A stretch of DNA of 64,000 nt from DASYDU01 sp050248495 (GTDB taxonomy: Bacteria > Planctomycetota > Planctomycetia > Pirellulales > Lacipirellulaceae). The stretch is taken from positions 1 through 64,000 of the forward strand of contig JBFWSG010000004.1 in assembly GCA_050248495.1 (NCBI GenBank), given 5' to 3'. The translations under genes were made by a program, and so were the position numbers. A model generated the notes under the pieces. That model was given only the letters and a program-made list of their open reading frames with translations. It searched no databases and was not told the DNA's origin. Below are positions 50,200 through 58,782 of the stretch, one piece after another (positions within the stretch are counted from its first letter, which is position 1; each line of letters starts with the position of its first letter).

Positions 50200-51960
50200 G
50201 TGGCGCACGTCACTCGACCATCGCAGGTGCTCGCATTCGCCGCGGTCGCACTGTTGACACAGGCTGCATTCTTTCATCGCACGGCTCGCGCCGCGGACCA
50301 GGTCGTCGCCAGCGCTGCGACGGCGCCCGCGCGATCGGCCGGTGACGCCAACACGCCGCCGGAAGTGGCCCTGATCGACGAGGCGATTTCGGCCGCCTGG
50401 GCGGACCAGAATCTCGCTCCCTCCCCGCCGGCTAGCGATGGCGAGTGGTGCCGCCGCGTGTATCTCGACATCCTGGGCCGCATCCCGACCGTCACCGAGC
50501 TGCGCCAATATTTTGCCGACCGGAAACGCGACAAGCGGGCCCGGCTGGTCGACCGGTTGCTCGGCCCCGAATATCGCGACGAGTACGTCCACAACTGGAC
50601 GACGATCTGGAGCAACGTCCTCATCGGCCGGACGGGCGGCACCGATCGCCGCTCGCTCACCAGCCGCGAAGGGATGCAGGTGTATCTGAGCGAGGCGCTG
50701 GCTTACAACCGGCCGTACGACCAGATGATGCGCGAGCTGGTCACCGCCACGGGCGCCTGCCGGCCGGAGGACAAGAATTTCAACGGCGCGGCCAATTTCC
50801 TGGCCGACAAGATGGAAGAGAATGGCGTGCAGGCCACGGCCAAAACGGCCCAGATTTTTCTGGGCATGGCGGTGCAGTGCACGCAGTGTCACAACCATCC
50901 CTTCAACGAGTACCAGCAGAACCAGTTCTGGGAGCTCAACGCCTTCTTCCGCCAGACCCGCGTGCGGCGGATTCGGCTCGATGACCAGCGGCAGCGGTTC
51001 GCGGGCCGCGTGGTCGACCGCGACTACCGCGGCGAGACGGGCGACGTTGCGAAAGCCGACCTGTTCTACGAGCTCCGCAACGGCCAGATGAAGGTCGCCT
51101 ACCCGGTATTCGTCGACGGCACGTCGCTGGCCGAAGTCTACAAGGAGAAGGGTGAGGATTTTGGCGATCATGGCAAACTCAGCGACGTCAACCGCCGCGA
51201 GGAGCTGGCCAAGTTGATCGCCGGGTCGCGTGAGTTTGATCGGGCAATCGTGAATCAGATTTGGGGCCATTTCTTCGGTTACGGATTCACGAAGCCGGTC
51301 GACGACATCGGCCCGCACAACACGCCGTCCCACCCCGAGCTCCTCGACCAGCTCGGCCAATCGCTGCGCCGCGCGGAGTTCGACCTCAAGCAACTGATGC
51401 GGTGGATCGCGCTCTCGGAAGCGTACAGCCTGTCGAGCCGCACGACGAAGAAGAACGAGGCCGACGATCCGGAGCTGGGAGCGCGGCCGATGTTCACCCA
51501 TTTCTACCTGCGGCAGATGGAGGCCGAGCAGCTGTACGAGTCGCTGCTGGTGGCGACCGCGGCCGACCAGACGGTGCAGAGCGACGAGCGACGGGACGAG
51601 GTCCGCGAGCGGTGGCTGCGACAATTCAGCAAGGCTTTCGGCACAGACGACGGCGGCGAATCGACGAGTTTTAATGGCACGATCCCACAGGCGCTCGCGT
51701 TGATGAACGGGCCGCTGGTAAAACGGGCCACGGGCAACCAGGGGGGCAGCATGCTGGCCTGGGTGGCCGAGCATCCGAAGATGAACAGCGCCGAGAAGAT
51801 CCGCTACTTGTACCTGGCGGCGCTGTCGCGGCGACCGACGAAACCGGAGATCGCCTTGTCGAACGATCTGCTGGCGGCCCGCAACGGGAATGTCGGGGCG
51901 GCGCTGCAAGACATTTGGTGGGCACTTTTGAATAGTAACGAGTTCATATTGATACACTAA
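50200..51960 (+). CDS. DUF1549/DUF1553 (PSD1-type) secreted protein
   Basis: 586 residues from GTG 50200 with a signal peptide (VLAFAAVALLTQAAFFHRTARA). The DUF1549 part is at about residues 55-260 (CRRVYLDILGRIPTVTELRQYFAD, VQCTQCHNHPFNEY containing the CxxCH heme-type motif). DUF1553 follows to about 560 (VNQIWGHFFGYGFTKPVDDIGPHNTPSHPELLD, LMRWIALSEAYSLSSR). CTQCH could bind a c-type heme. These proteins are expanded in planctomycetes and nearly always precede a DUF1501 gene, as here. The biochemical role is unknown. Confidence 0.92.
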   Translation: MAHVTRPSQVLAFAAVALLTQAAFFHRTARAADQVVASAATAPARSAGDANTPPEVALIDEAISAAWADQNLAPSPPASDGEWCRRVYLDILGRIPTVTELRQYFADRKRDKRARLVDRLLGPEYRDEYVHNWTTIWSNVLIGRTGGTDRRSLTSREGMQVYLSEALAYNRPYDQMMRELVTATGACRPEDKNFNGAANFLADKMEENGVQATAKTAQIFLGMAVQCTQCHNHPFNEYQQNQFWELNAFFRQTRVRRIRLDDQRQRFAGRVVDRDYRGETGDVAKADLFYELRNGQMKVAYPVFVDGTSLAEVYKEKGEDFGDHGKLSDVNRREELAKLIAGSREFDRAIVNQIWGHFFGYGFTKPVDDIGPHNTPSHPELLDQLGQSLRRAEFDLKQLMRWIALSEAYSLSSRTTKKNEADDPELGARPMFTHFYLRQMEAEQLYESLLVATAADQTVQSDERRDEVRERWLRQFSKAFGTDDGGESTSFNGTIPQALALMNGPLVKRATGNQGGSMLAWVAEHPKMNSAEKIRYLYLAALSRRPTKPEIALSNDLLAARNGNVGAALQDIWWALLNSNEFILIH

Positions 51961-51962
51961 AG

Positions 51963-52049
51963 GGAATGACGAATGACCAATTCCTAATGACGAATGAATA
52001 CGGTAGGCGGACGTACATACGTCATTGGGCATTCGGAATTCGTCATTCC
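51963..52049. repeat. GGAATGACGAAT inverted repeat between PSD1 and DUF1501 genes
   Basis: Arms 51963-51974 and 52038-52049 are perfectly complementary over 12 bp, and ATGACGAATGA units recur within the left part. It fills most of the 107-bp gap inside the gene pair. Confidence 0.8.
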
Positions 52050-52067
52050 GCAGCGAAGGTTGCCACT

Positions 52068-53339
52068 ATGAAATGCGACTGCAGTATTCCCCCCGGCATG
52101 ACCCGGCGTCATTTCATGCGTCACCTGGCCGGTGCGTCGGCGCTGGCGCTCCCGGCGTTTGCGTTCACGCGGACACTGCGGGCCAACGCTCCGGCGCTCT
52201 CGAAGGCGCACAAGTCGGCGATTCTGATCTGGCTCGGCGGTGGTCCACCGACGATCGACATGTGGGACCTCAAGCCGGGCGCCCCGACCGCCGGCCCGCT
52301 CAAGCCGATCAACACGACCGGCGATTTTCAGATCAGCGAGCGGTTGCCCAAGCTGGCCGAGCAGGGGAAGCACCTGGCGATCGTCCGCGCGATGAGCACC
52401 CGCGAGGCCGACCACGAGCGCGGCCGCTACTACATGCACACCGGCTACGTGCCGAACCCGAGCGTCGAGTATCCCAGCTACGGCTCTGTGATTTCGCACG
52501 AGCTCGAAGACCTGGTGCCGCAGCTCGAGATTCCGCCGTTCGTGTCGATCGGGGGCCCCAGCGAAGGGCCGGGCTTTTTGGGAATGGCCTACGCGCCGTT
52601 CCAGGTCGACGCCAACGGCAACGTCCGCGACACCGAGATGAGCGTTCCCTGGCAGCGGATGGTCGATCGGCTCAAGCTCCTTGAAGCCGTCGAAACGCGA
52701 TTCATCCGCGAGCGGCGCGGCAGCGCCGCCGAGGAGCACGCCAAGGTGCTTAAGAAGACGCAGGATTTGCTCACGAGCGACCAGATGAAGGCGTTTCAGG
52801 TCCGCAGCGAGGAGCAGAAGGTCCAGGATCGCTACGGCAACACGAACGTCGGCCGCAGCTGCCTGATGGCGCGACGCCTGGTGGAGGTCGGCGTGCCGTT
52901 CGTCGAGGTCGACTTCGGCGGCTGGGACCTGCACAAGGACTGCTTCACGACGCTCGACACGAAGCTGCCGGAGCTTGACCAGGCGTACAGCGCGCTCCTG
53001 GAAGACCTCGCCCAGCGCGGATTGCTCTCGAACACGGTGGTGCTGTGCATGGGCGAGTTCGGCCGTACGCCGCGGATCAACGGCGACGCCGGCCGCGACC
53101 ATTTTGCCCGCGCGTGGAGCGCGGTCCTCTCGGGCGGCGGCATCCGCGGCGGCCACGCGATCGGCAAGACCAACGCCGACGGGACAAGTGTCGACACTGA
53201 GCCGTTCTCATCCGAAGACCTGATGGCCTCGGTGCTGAAGGCGCTCGACATCTCGCTGGAAACTACCTTCACAACGCCCAGCGGCCGCCCGATGAAAATC
53301 GCTAACAGCGGCCGGGTCATTGGCGAGCTGTTTGCGTAA
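52068..53339 (+). CDS. DUF1501 family secreted (Tat) protein
   Basis: 423 residues from ATG 52068 (GAAGG upstream). MTRRHFMRHLAGASALALP is a twin-arginine signal. The mature protein has the DUF1501 sulfatase-like fold: AILIWLGGGPPTIDMWDLKP, DHERGRYYMHTGY, FVEVDFGGWDLHKDCF and VVLCMGEFGRTPRIN with DHFARAWSAVLSGGGIRGG. DUF1501 proteins resemble alkaline-phosphatase-superfamily enzymes but have no settled substrate. It is the expected partner of the PSD1 gene upstream; export by Tat suggests a folded, cofactor-bearing protein. Confidence 0.93.
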   Translation: MKCDCSIPPGMTRRHFMRHLAGASALALPAFAFTRTLRANAPALSKAHKSAILIWLGGGPPTIDMWDLKPGAPTAGPLKPINTTGDFQISERLPKLAEQGKHLAIVRAMSTREADHERGRYYMHTGYVPNPSVEYPSYGSVISHELEDLVPQLEIPPFVSIGGPSEGPGFLGMAYAPFQVDANGNVRDTEMSVPWQRMVDRLKLLEAVETRFIRERRGSAAEEHAKVLKKTQDLLTSDQMKAFQVRSEEQKVQDRYGNTNVGRSCLMARRLVEVGVPFVEVDFGGWDLHKDCFTTLDTKLPELDQAYSALLEDLAQRGLLSNTVVLCMGEFGRTPRINGDAGRDHFARAWSAVLSGGGIRGGHAIGKTNADGTSVDTEPFSSEDLMASVLKALDISLETTFTTPSGRPMKIANSGRVIGELFA

Positions 53340-53452
53340 GGTAGAATAGCAGGGAGCTTGGAGCAAGAAGCGATATTTGGTCGATATTCGTTCTTACTCC
53401 GTGCCCCATGCTCCCCGCTCCTTGCTTTCCATACTTCCAGGAGGGTCCTTTG

Positions 53453-53737
53453 ATGGCCAATCGTCCCGAGCATCCGGAACACATCGTCGTCGTCGCTACC
53501 GCGCCGAATGAGCTTGAAGCGGGGGTGATGGTCGCGGCCCTGGAAGAGGCGGGCATCAAATCGACGATGTCGGGCGCTGCGACGGCCGATTTCCGCGTGG
53601 CAATACCGGGCGACGTCGAGATCCTCGTGGCACAGGAAGACGAAGCGCGAGCCCGCGAGATCATCCGCCTCGGCGAAGAGGACAAGGAAGATGTCGATTG
53701 GTCGCAAGTGGACGTCGGCGAGCCGGAAGACGAGTAG
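53453..53737 (+). CDS. DUF2007 putative signal-transducing protein
   Basis: 94 residues from ATG 53453 with AGGAGG (53439-53444). A ferredoxin-like small domain: HIVVVATAPNELEAGVMVAALEEAGIKSTM then EILVAQEDEARAREIIRLGE, typical of DUF2007, and an acidic tail (DKEDVDWSQVDVGEPEDE). Function not established. Confidence 0.85.
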   Translation: MANRPEHPEHIVVVATAPNELEAGVMVAALEEAGIKSTMSGAATADFRVAIPGDVEILVAQEDEARAREIIRLGEEDKEDVDWSQVDVGEPEDE

Positions 53738-53758
53738 CGCGGTCCGTCGCGCGGTTCG

Positions 53759-53834
53759 TTGTGGGAGGCCTCTCCGGGTCCGGTTGACGCCTCCGAATGC
53801 CGCGCTCAATCGGCGTCGCAGTCGCCTCCCACAA
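53759..53834. repeat. GTRGGAGGC inverted-repeat element, copy 1
   Basis: TTGTGGGAGGC (53759-53769) and GCCTCCCACAA (53824-53834) flank an about 54-bp core containing CTCTCCG and GGCGTC. The same layout with small changes is at 61410-61482. Confidence 0.8.
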
Positions 53835-54087
53835 TTCTGATTTGTGACGCAACTCATTGCGCTGCCTGCGGATGATCGCGGTCCGATTTGCGGCAAGATT
53901 CCCGCGGCGAGTGCGAAATACTCTCAATTCCGCAGGCCGCCAGGACAGCGGCAGTGCAAGTGTGCCGATTCTGCCGGTCGCAGGGCGTGGGGCCTGGTGG
54001 CGATTCGCAACGAAGAACGGCAAAAGCTACAATTTCGGACGGTTCGCGTCCGCTGCGGCGACACCGCGCACATGTGGGAGCTCGGCC

Positions 54088-54795
54088 ATGTTGGACACCA
54101 TCTTCTCGATTGCGGCGCTGGTCGGTGGAACCGTCCTGGGCTTCCAGTTCGTGATGATGCTGCTGGGCTTCGCGCAGCATGGCCCGGCCGACATCGCGGC
54201 GGGGCATCACGTCGATCTGGGCGGCGCGGACGGATTTGACGGGTCGCTCGATGGGTCGATGGATACCAGCGGAAGTCTGGGCCACGACGCCGGGCTGGGG
54301 CACGAGAGCGGCGCCGGCCACACTCACCAGGGCGATGTCTCGGATCACGGCGCCCATTGGTTCTACGAAGTCATTTCGATCCGCACCCTCAGCGCGGCGG
54401 CCACTTTCTTTGGCCTGGTCGGCAAGGGCTTGTTGACCAATGGCCATACGCCGCTAGCTTCGTTCGTGTACGCGAGCCTGGCAGGCATAGCAGCGCTGTA
54501 TGGCGTGTACTGGTTATTCCAGCAAATCTATTGGCTGCAAAACTCAGGGAATGAGGACGTCCGCTGCGCGATTGGCCTGTCCGCCACGGTGTACGTGCCA
54601 ATTCCGGCAGCGCAGTCGGGGGCGGGTAAGGTAACCTTTCGGCTGCAAGATCGCACGGTCGAGTACCAAGCTGTGACCGATGAAGGTTTGCGATTGGCCA
54701 CTGGCGAACGAGTGGTGATCGTGGGAATTGTCAATTTGGGCACGGTTTGCGTCGCAAGAGAATCTCAAACGGCCGACGCTCAAGTTTCGGCCTAG
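54088..54795 (+). CDS. NfeD/YuaF-like membrane protein
   Basis: 235 residues from ATG 54088 with GGGAG upstream. Spans at about residues 5-28, 95-115 and 122-142 bracket a Gly/Asp/His-rich periplasmic-type loop (HHVDLGGADGFDGSLDGS, HDAGLGHESGAGHTHQ). The last about 80 residues are a small OB-fold (DVRCAIGLSATVYVPIP, GKVTFRLQDRTVEYQAVT, GERVVIVGIVNLGTVCV) as in NfeD/YuaF proteins. It is followed 55 bp later by a flotillin gene, the conserved yuaF-floT type arrangement, and probably assembles with it in membrane microdomains. Confidence 0.82.
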   Translation: MLDTIFSIAALVGGTVLGFQFVMMLLGFAQHGPADIAAGHHVDLGGADGFDGSLDGSMDTSGSLGHDAGLGHESGAGHTHQGDVSDHGAHWFYEVISIRTLSAAATFFGLVGKGLLTNGHTPLASFVYASLAGIAALYGVYWLFQQIYWLQNSGNEDVRCAIGLSATVYVPIPAAQSGAGKVTFRLQDRTVEYQAVTDEGLRLATGERVVIVGIVNLGTVCVARESQTADAQVSA

Positions 54796-54850
54796 GAACA
54801 AATCGTAGAAAACACTTTCGACCTTCTTTGACCAAAAAGGCATCCATTCC

Positions 54851-56521
54851 ATGAACGTCAATTCAATCCTATTTGGCCAAACTGCCATCTCTTCGCTCAA
54901 CGCACTCTTTGCCGAAGCTTGGCCGTGGCTGGCGGGACTGGCGTTGATTGTAATTTTCTTCATGTTCCTGGGTTTTGTAAAATCGACGATTCGCCGCTGC
55001 AGCAGCAACCAGGTGCTCGTGATCTATGGCGGGCTCACAGGCACGGGCCGCACGGCAAAGACGATCCACGGCGGCGCCGGCATTGTGCTGCCGTTTTTGC
55101 AGGACTACCGCTACCTGAGCCTGGAGCCAATTCAGATCGAAATCCCGCTTCGCGGCGCGCTCTCGATGGAGAATATCCGCGTCAACGTGCCGAGCGTATT
55201 CACGGTGGCCGTCGGCACGCAGCCCGACGTCATGAACAATGCCTCGATCCGTCTGCTGGAGCTGACGACGGACGAAATTCGCAAGCAGGCCGAGGAAATC
55301 ATCTTTGGCCAGCTGCGGCAGGTGATCGCCTCGATGAAGATCGAGGACATCAACCGCGACCGCGATACGTTTCTGCAGCATATTCAGAATTCGGTCGAGC
55401 CGGAGCTCAAGAAGATCGGCCTGGTGCTGATCAACGTGAACATCACGGACATCACGGACGAGAGCGGGTACATCGACGCGATCGGGCAGAAGGCGGCGTC
55501 GCAGGCGATCCAGCAGGCCCGCGGCGACGTGGCCGAGGAAGTGAAGCAGGGCGAAATCCGCGTGGCCGACGCCGAGCGTGAGAAGACGGTCATGGTCGCC
55601 AGCGCCACGAAGCTGCGCGAAATCGGCACGCGCGAAGCAGCCCGCGAGCAGGCGGTAAAGATCGCGATGCTCGAACGGGAACAGACCGTCGGCGAGCAGA
55701 CGGCGGCCTTCCAGCGCGACGTGGAGGTGAAGCAGGCCGAGCAGAACAAGCGCGTGGCGGTAGCCGAGGCGAATGCGGCGGCGGTGGACGGCGAGAACAT
55801 CGCCGACGCCAAGATCGCCCAGTCGCAGGCGACGCTGCTCGAACAGCGGGCCGAGGCGTATGAGCGCGGTGAATCGCGCAAGCGAGCTGCCGAGGCCGCG
55901 GTCATCGAGGTGCAGAACCGCGCGATGGCCAAGGCGGCGGTGGCCGAGGCGGAACGCGTCGAAGCCGAGGAGCGGGCGAAGTTGGAAGCTCCCGCCAAGG
56001 CGCAAAAGGCTCGGATCCTGGTCGACGCCGAAGCCGAGGCCCAGAAGCGCCGGCTGGAAGCGGAGGGTGAGGCGGCGGCGATTTACGCCCGGCTCGAAGC
56101 CGAAGCCCGCGGCCATTACGAAATCCTGGCCAAGAAGGGCGAAGGTCTTAAAATGATTGTCGAGGCCTGCGGCGGCGCGCAGCAGGCCTTTCAGCTGATG
56201 ATGCTCGAGCACCTAGATACGCTCGCCGAAAGCTCGGCCAAGGCGATCAGCAATATCAAGTTCGACAAGGTCGTGGTGTGGGAGAATGGAGGCGCGAATG
56301 GCCGCTCGAACACGGCCGACTTCCTGCACAAGATGGCTGGCACGCTGCCGCCGATGATGCAGGTCATGCGCGACATCGGCGGCATTGAGATTCCCGAGAG
56401 CCTGGCGAAGCTCGCCGGCGAAGATGGGGCGACGACGGGGAACGGCAATGGACGAGCTCCGTATGCGGAGAACGCGGTTGCGGTCGAGGAACCAGTGGCG
56501 ACGGCGACGAAGAAGTCGTGA
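54851..56521 (+). CDS. Flotillin-type SPFH domain protein
   Basis: 556 residues. One N-terminal span (WPWLAGLALIVIFFMFLGFV) is followed by the SPFH domain (SSNQVLVIYGG, IQIEIPLRGALSMENIRVNVPSVFTVAVG, QLRQVIASMKIEDINRDRDTF, IGLVLINVNITDI). Then a long Ala/Glu coiled coil at about residues 210-430 (VKQAEQNKRVAVAEANAAAVDGENIADAK), and a C-terminal oligomerisation region (LEHLDTLAESSAKAISNIKFDKVVVWE). This is the FloT/YqiK layout. It organises membrane microdomains, with the NfeD-like neighbour as likely partner. Confidence 0.93.
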   Translation: MNVNSILFGQTAISSLNALFAEAWPWLAGLALIVIFFMFLGFVKSTIRRCSSNQVLVIYGGLTGTGRTAKTIHGGAGIVLPFLQDYRYLSLEPIQIEIPLRGALSMENIRVNVPSVFTVAVGTQPDVMNNASIRLLELTTDEIRKQAEEIIFGQLRQVIASMKIEDINRDRDTFLQHIQNSVEPELKKIGLVLINVNITDITDESGYIDAIGQKAASQAIQQARGDVAEEVKQGEIRVADAEREKTVMVASATKLREIGTREAAREQAVKIAMLEREQTVGEQTAAFQRDVEVKQAEQNKRVAVAEANAAAVDGENIADAKIAQSQATLLEQRAEAYERGESRKRAAEAAVIEVQNRAMAKAAVAEAERVEAEERAKLEAPAKAQKARILVDAEAEAQKRRLEAEGEAAAIYARLEAEARGHYEILAKKGEGLKMIVEACGGAQQAFQLMMLEHLDTLAESSAKAISNIKFDKVVVWENGGANGRSNTADFLHKMAGTLPPMMQVMRDIGGIEIPESLAKLAGEDGATTGNGNGRAPYAENAVAVEEPVATATKKS

Positions 56522-56531
56522 CGCTGCGAGG

Positions 56532-56650
56532 CTGGGTGGCTGGCGGTCGAGGTTGAGCCGAGCCCCCAGGGAATTGTCGCGCAGTGGTACTGCTGGGGGC
56601 TCGTAGACCAAGCATCCTGCTCGGTGCCCTCTCGACCGCCAGCCACCCAG
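56532..56650. terminator. Large nested stem-loop between convergent genes
   Basis: Outer arms 56532-56551 and 56631-56650 are perfectly complementary over 20 bp (left arm starts CTGGGTGGCT). Inside them GAGCCCCCAG (56560-56569) and CTGGGGGCTC (56593-56602) form a second perfect 10-bp stem. It fills the gap between the flotillin gene and the convergent gene and probably blocks read-through in both directions, though no T tract is present. Confidence 0.8.
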
Positions 56651-56670
56651 TTCACGCGCGGAAGTATCGG

Positions 56671-57420
56671 TTACTTCGTGTCGTGCTCTTTGCACCAGGC
56701 GATCATTTGATCGACGGTCATTGACTTCTTGTCGATCGGCCCGGATGGCGCTTTGGCGGCGGGGGCTGGTGCCGCGGGGGCTGGTTCGTCGGCCGGCGCT
56801 TCGGCTGCGGCCTCTTCCACCGGTTCTGGCTCCGCTGGCGGTTTCGCTGCGGGGGCCGGTGCGGCTTTGCCTGCCGCGCCGCCAGCTCTCGCGGCGGCGA
56901 GCATGTCGGCGACGCTCATCTTCGAGCGGTCGACCTTGGCGGGGGCGGCGCCGGGGGCTTTGGGTGCTGGGGCAGGTTTGGCTTTTGCTTCCCCGCCCGC
57001 TGAAGCTCCCTCGCCGCCTGCCGGTTTGGCGGGGGCCTTCGCGCCTCCGCCGGAGCGGAGCGCGGCGAGGATGTCGGCGGTGGATTGCTTCGCACCGCCG
57101 GTCGCCGCTGGTTTTGCGGCGGGCTTGGCCGCCGGCTTTGCCGCCGCGGCCTCCTTCTTGGCGGGGGCTTCCTTGGCGGGCGCTTCTTTGACCTTGGGAG
57201 CGGGCGGCGTGTCGACCACCTTCAGGAACGCGGGGTCGATGTCATACCAGCCGATGTTGAGGTGATAGTCGTTGAACTCGACCAGGGCGCGGCCGCTCAT
57301 GTTGACCGTCTTCACCGTGCCATACGTGTCGCGGAAGCGGGCCAGCTCGGGCCGCGAGCCGTCGACCACCACGTACTTATCCGTGTACTTCCGCTTGAGC
57401 TCGTCAATCAGGTCGACCAT
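56671..57420 (-). CDS. Ala/Pro/Lys-rich protein with three short helical repeats
   Basis: 249 residues. The N-terminal about 70 residues form a compact domain (VDLIDELKRKYTDKYVVVDGSRPELARFRDTYGTVKTVN, HLNIGWYDIDPAFLKVVD). The rest is low-complexity Ala/Pro/Lys linker interrupted by three related helices: STADILAALRSG, SVADMLAAARAG and, at the C-terminus, TVDQMIAWCKEHD. No signal peptide, so probably cytoplasmic. The repeated helices on a flexible linker suggest a multivalent binding protein; the partner is unknown. Confidence 0.72.
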   Translation of the reverse strand: MVDLIDELKRKYTDKYVVVDGSRPELARFRDTYGTVKTVNMSGRALVEFNDYHLNIGWYDIDPAFLKVVDTPPAPKVKEAPAKEAPAKKEAAAAKPAAKPAAKPAATGGAKQSTADILAALRSGGGAKAPAKPAGGEGASAGGEAKAKPAPAPKAPGAAPAKVDRSKMSVADMLAAARAGGAAGKAAPAPAAKPPAEPEPVEEAAAEAPADEPAPAAPAPAAKAPSGPIDKKSMTVDQMIAWCKEHDTK

Positions 57421-57584
57421 CGCGCGACATTCGCTCCGTACTGCAAGAAACCACCGTGGATGGGGAGTCCGCCATTTTGGTCCAAAGCCGCCCGGCGGGC
57501 AAGGACGGCCGAATGGTTGCCGCCGCCCGCGACGCCGTCCATAATCAAGCTCCGGTTTCCCGCTACATCCAGGAGAGATTTCCC

Positions 57585-58406
57585 ATGCGTTCGCGGCGGC
57601 TGTTGGTATCGGCGATTGTTGCTGGTGGGGTCTTGTCGGCGGTGGCTGTCGTGGCGATGAACCGCGAGTACCTGCCTGGAATCGAATGGCAGGAGCCGCC
57701 GGTCGTGACGCCCGGCGAGAACGGCAGCCCGCCGTCCGATGCGATCGTGCTCTTCGACGGCACCGACCTCTCGGCCTGGGAACCGTCGAACACGTGGAAG
57801 GTCAAAGACGGCGTCTTGACCGAGGGCAAGGGAGATATTCACACCAAGCAGAGCTTTGGCGACGTACAGCTGCACGTCGAGTGGTCGTCGCCGACTGAAC
57901 CGCACGGCGAGGGCCAGGACCGCGGCAACAGCGGCGTGTTTCTGCAGGATCGCTACGAATTGCAAGTGCTCGATTCGTACAAGAGCAAGACCTATTTCGA
58001 AGGCCAGGCGGGAGCGATCTACAAGCAGACGCCGCCGCTGGTGAACGTCACGCGTCCGCCGGGAGAGTGGAACTCGTACGACATCATCTGGACCGCACCG
58101 ACGTTCAACGACGACGGCACGGTCAAGACGCCGGCCTACATCACCGCGCTCCACAACGGGGTGTTGATTCTCAACCACTTCGAAGTGGTCGGCCTCACGC
58201 CGTGGACCGACGCGCCGAAGTACGAGGCCCACGGCGCGGCCCCGATCCGGCTGCAGGACCACGGCCACCCGGTGCGGTTCCGTAACATCTGGGTCCGCGA
58301 GCTCAAGCCGCTCGAGGCCAAGCGAATCCGCGAGCCGTATTTCCACGACCACGACAGCGGCAAGGAATGGCCGGTGTCGGCAGGCGAAACGCCGCCGGCG
58401 ACGTGA
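57585..58406 (+). CDS. DUF1080 (3-keto-disaccharide hydrolase-like) secreted protein
   Basis: 273 residues from ATG 57585 with AGGAGAG upstream. An N-terminal signal/anchor (LLVSAIVAGGVLSAVAVVAM) is followed by a concanavalin-like DUF1080 domain: DAIVLFDGTDLSAWE, GVLTEGKGDIHTKQSFGDVQLHVEW, GNSGVFLQDRYELQVLDSY, QAGAIYKQTPP and GHPVRFRNIWVREL. These blocks are diagnostic of the family. It is expanded in planctomycetes, and some members hydrolyse 3-keto sugars or bind glycans. Likely periplasmic. Confidence 0.9.
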   Translation: MRSRRLLVSAIVAGGVLSAVAVVAMNREYLPGIEWQEPPVVTPGENGSPPSDAIVLFDGTDLSAWEPSNTWKVKDGVLTEGKGDIHTKQSFGDVQLHVEWSSPTEPHGEGQDRGNSGVFLQDRYELQVLDSYKSKTYFEGQAGAIYKQTPPLVNVTRPPGEWNSYDIIWTAPTFNDDGTVKTPAYITALHNGVLILNHFEVVGLTPWTDAPKYEAHGAAPIRLQDHGHPVRFRNIWVRELKPLEAKRIREPYFHDHDSGKEWPVSAGETPPAT

Positions 58407-58453
58407 AATTGTGTTGCACGATCCAGCCTTGGCCATCCGCAATATTGTTGGTC

Positions 58454-58738
58454 ATGACGTCGCGCCGAATACAAATCGATTTGCGGCAGATATTCTTGTC
58501 GATGATCTTCTTCGCCGGCGCGGCCACCGTGTTCGCCGCAAGCCTGAATGACCAGATCTACAATAGCGGTCACGGAATGCTTGTGTGGGCAATCATTCCG
58601 CCGACGATCGGTGCACTTGTCGGCGCAGGAATCGGAGTGCTTTTTCGCCGAGTTTGGCTGCTTGCGACGATTGGATTTATCTTGCCATTCATGGTTGTCT
58701 GCTACGCAATGTGGCAGTTATCAAATATCGATTGCTGA
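58454..58738 (+). CDS. Small membrane protein
   Basis: 94 residues from ATG 58454; the frame is open further upstream but overlaps the DUF1080 gene. Three hydrophobic spans: IFLSMIFFAGAATVFAASL, GMLVWAIIPPTIGALVGAGI and LLATIGFILPFMVVCYAMWQL. Locally less GC-rich than its neighbours. No family recognised. Confidence 0.55.
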   Translation: MTSRRIQIDLRQIFLSMIFFAGAATVFAASLNDQIYNSGHGMLVWAIIPPTIGALVGAGIGVLFRRVWLLATIGFILPFMVVCYAMWQLSNIDC

Positions 58739-58782
58739 CGGTCGATTTTGATTCCTCAATTTGGCCAGCCAATCGCACGCAA

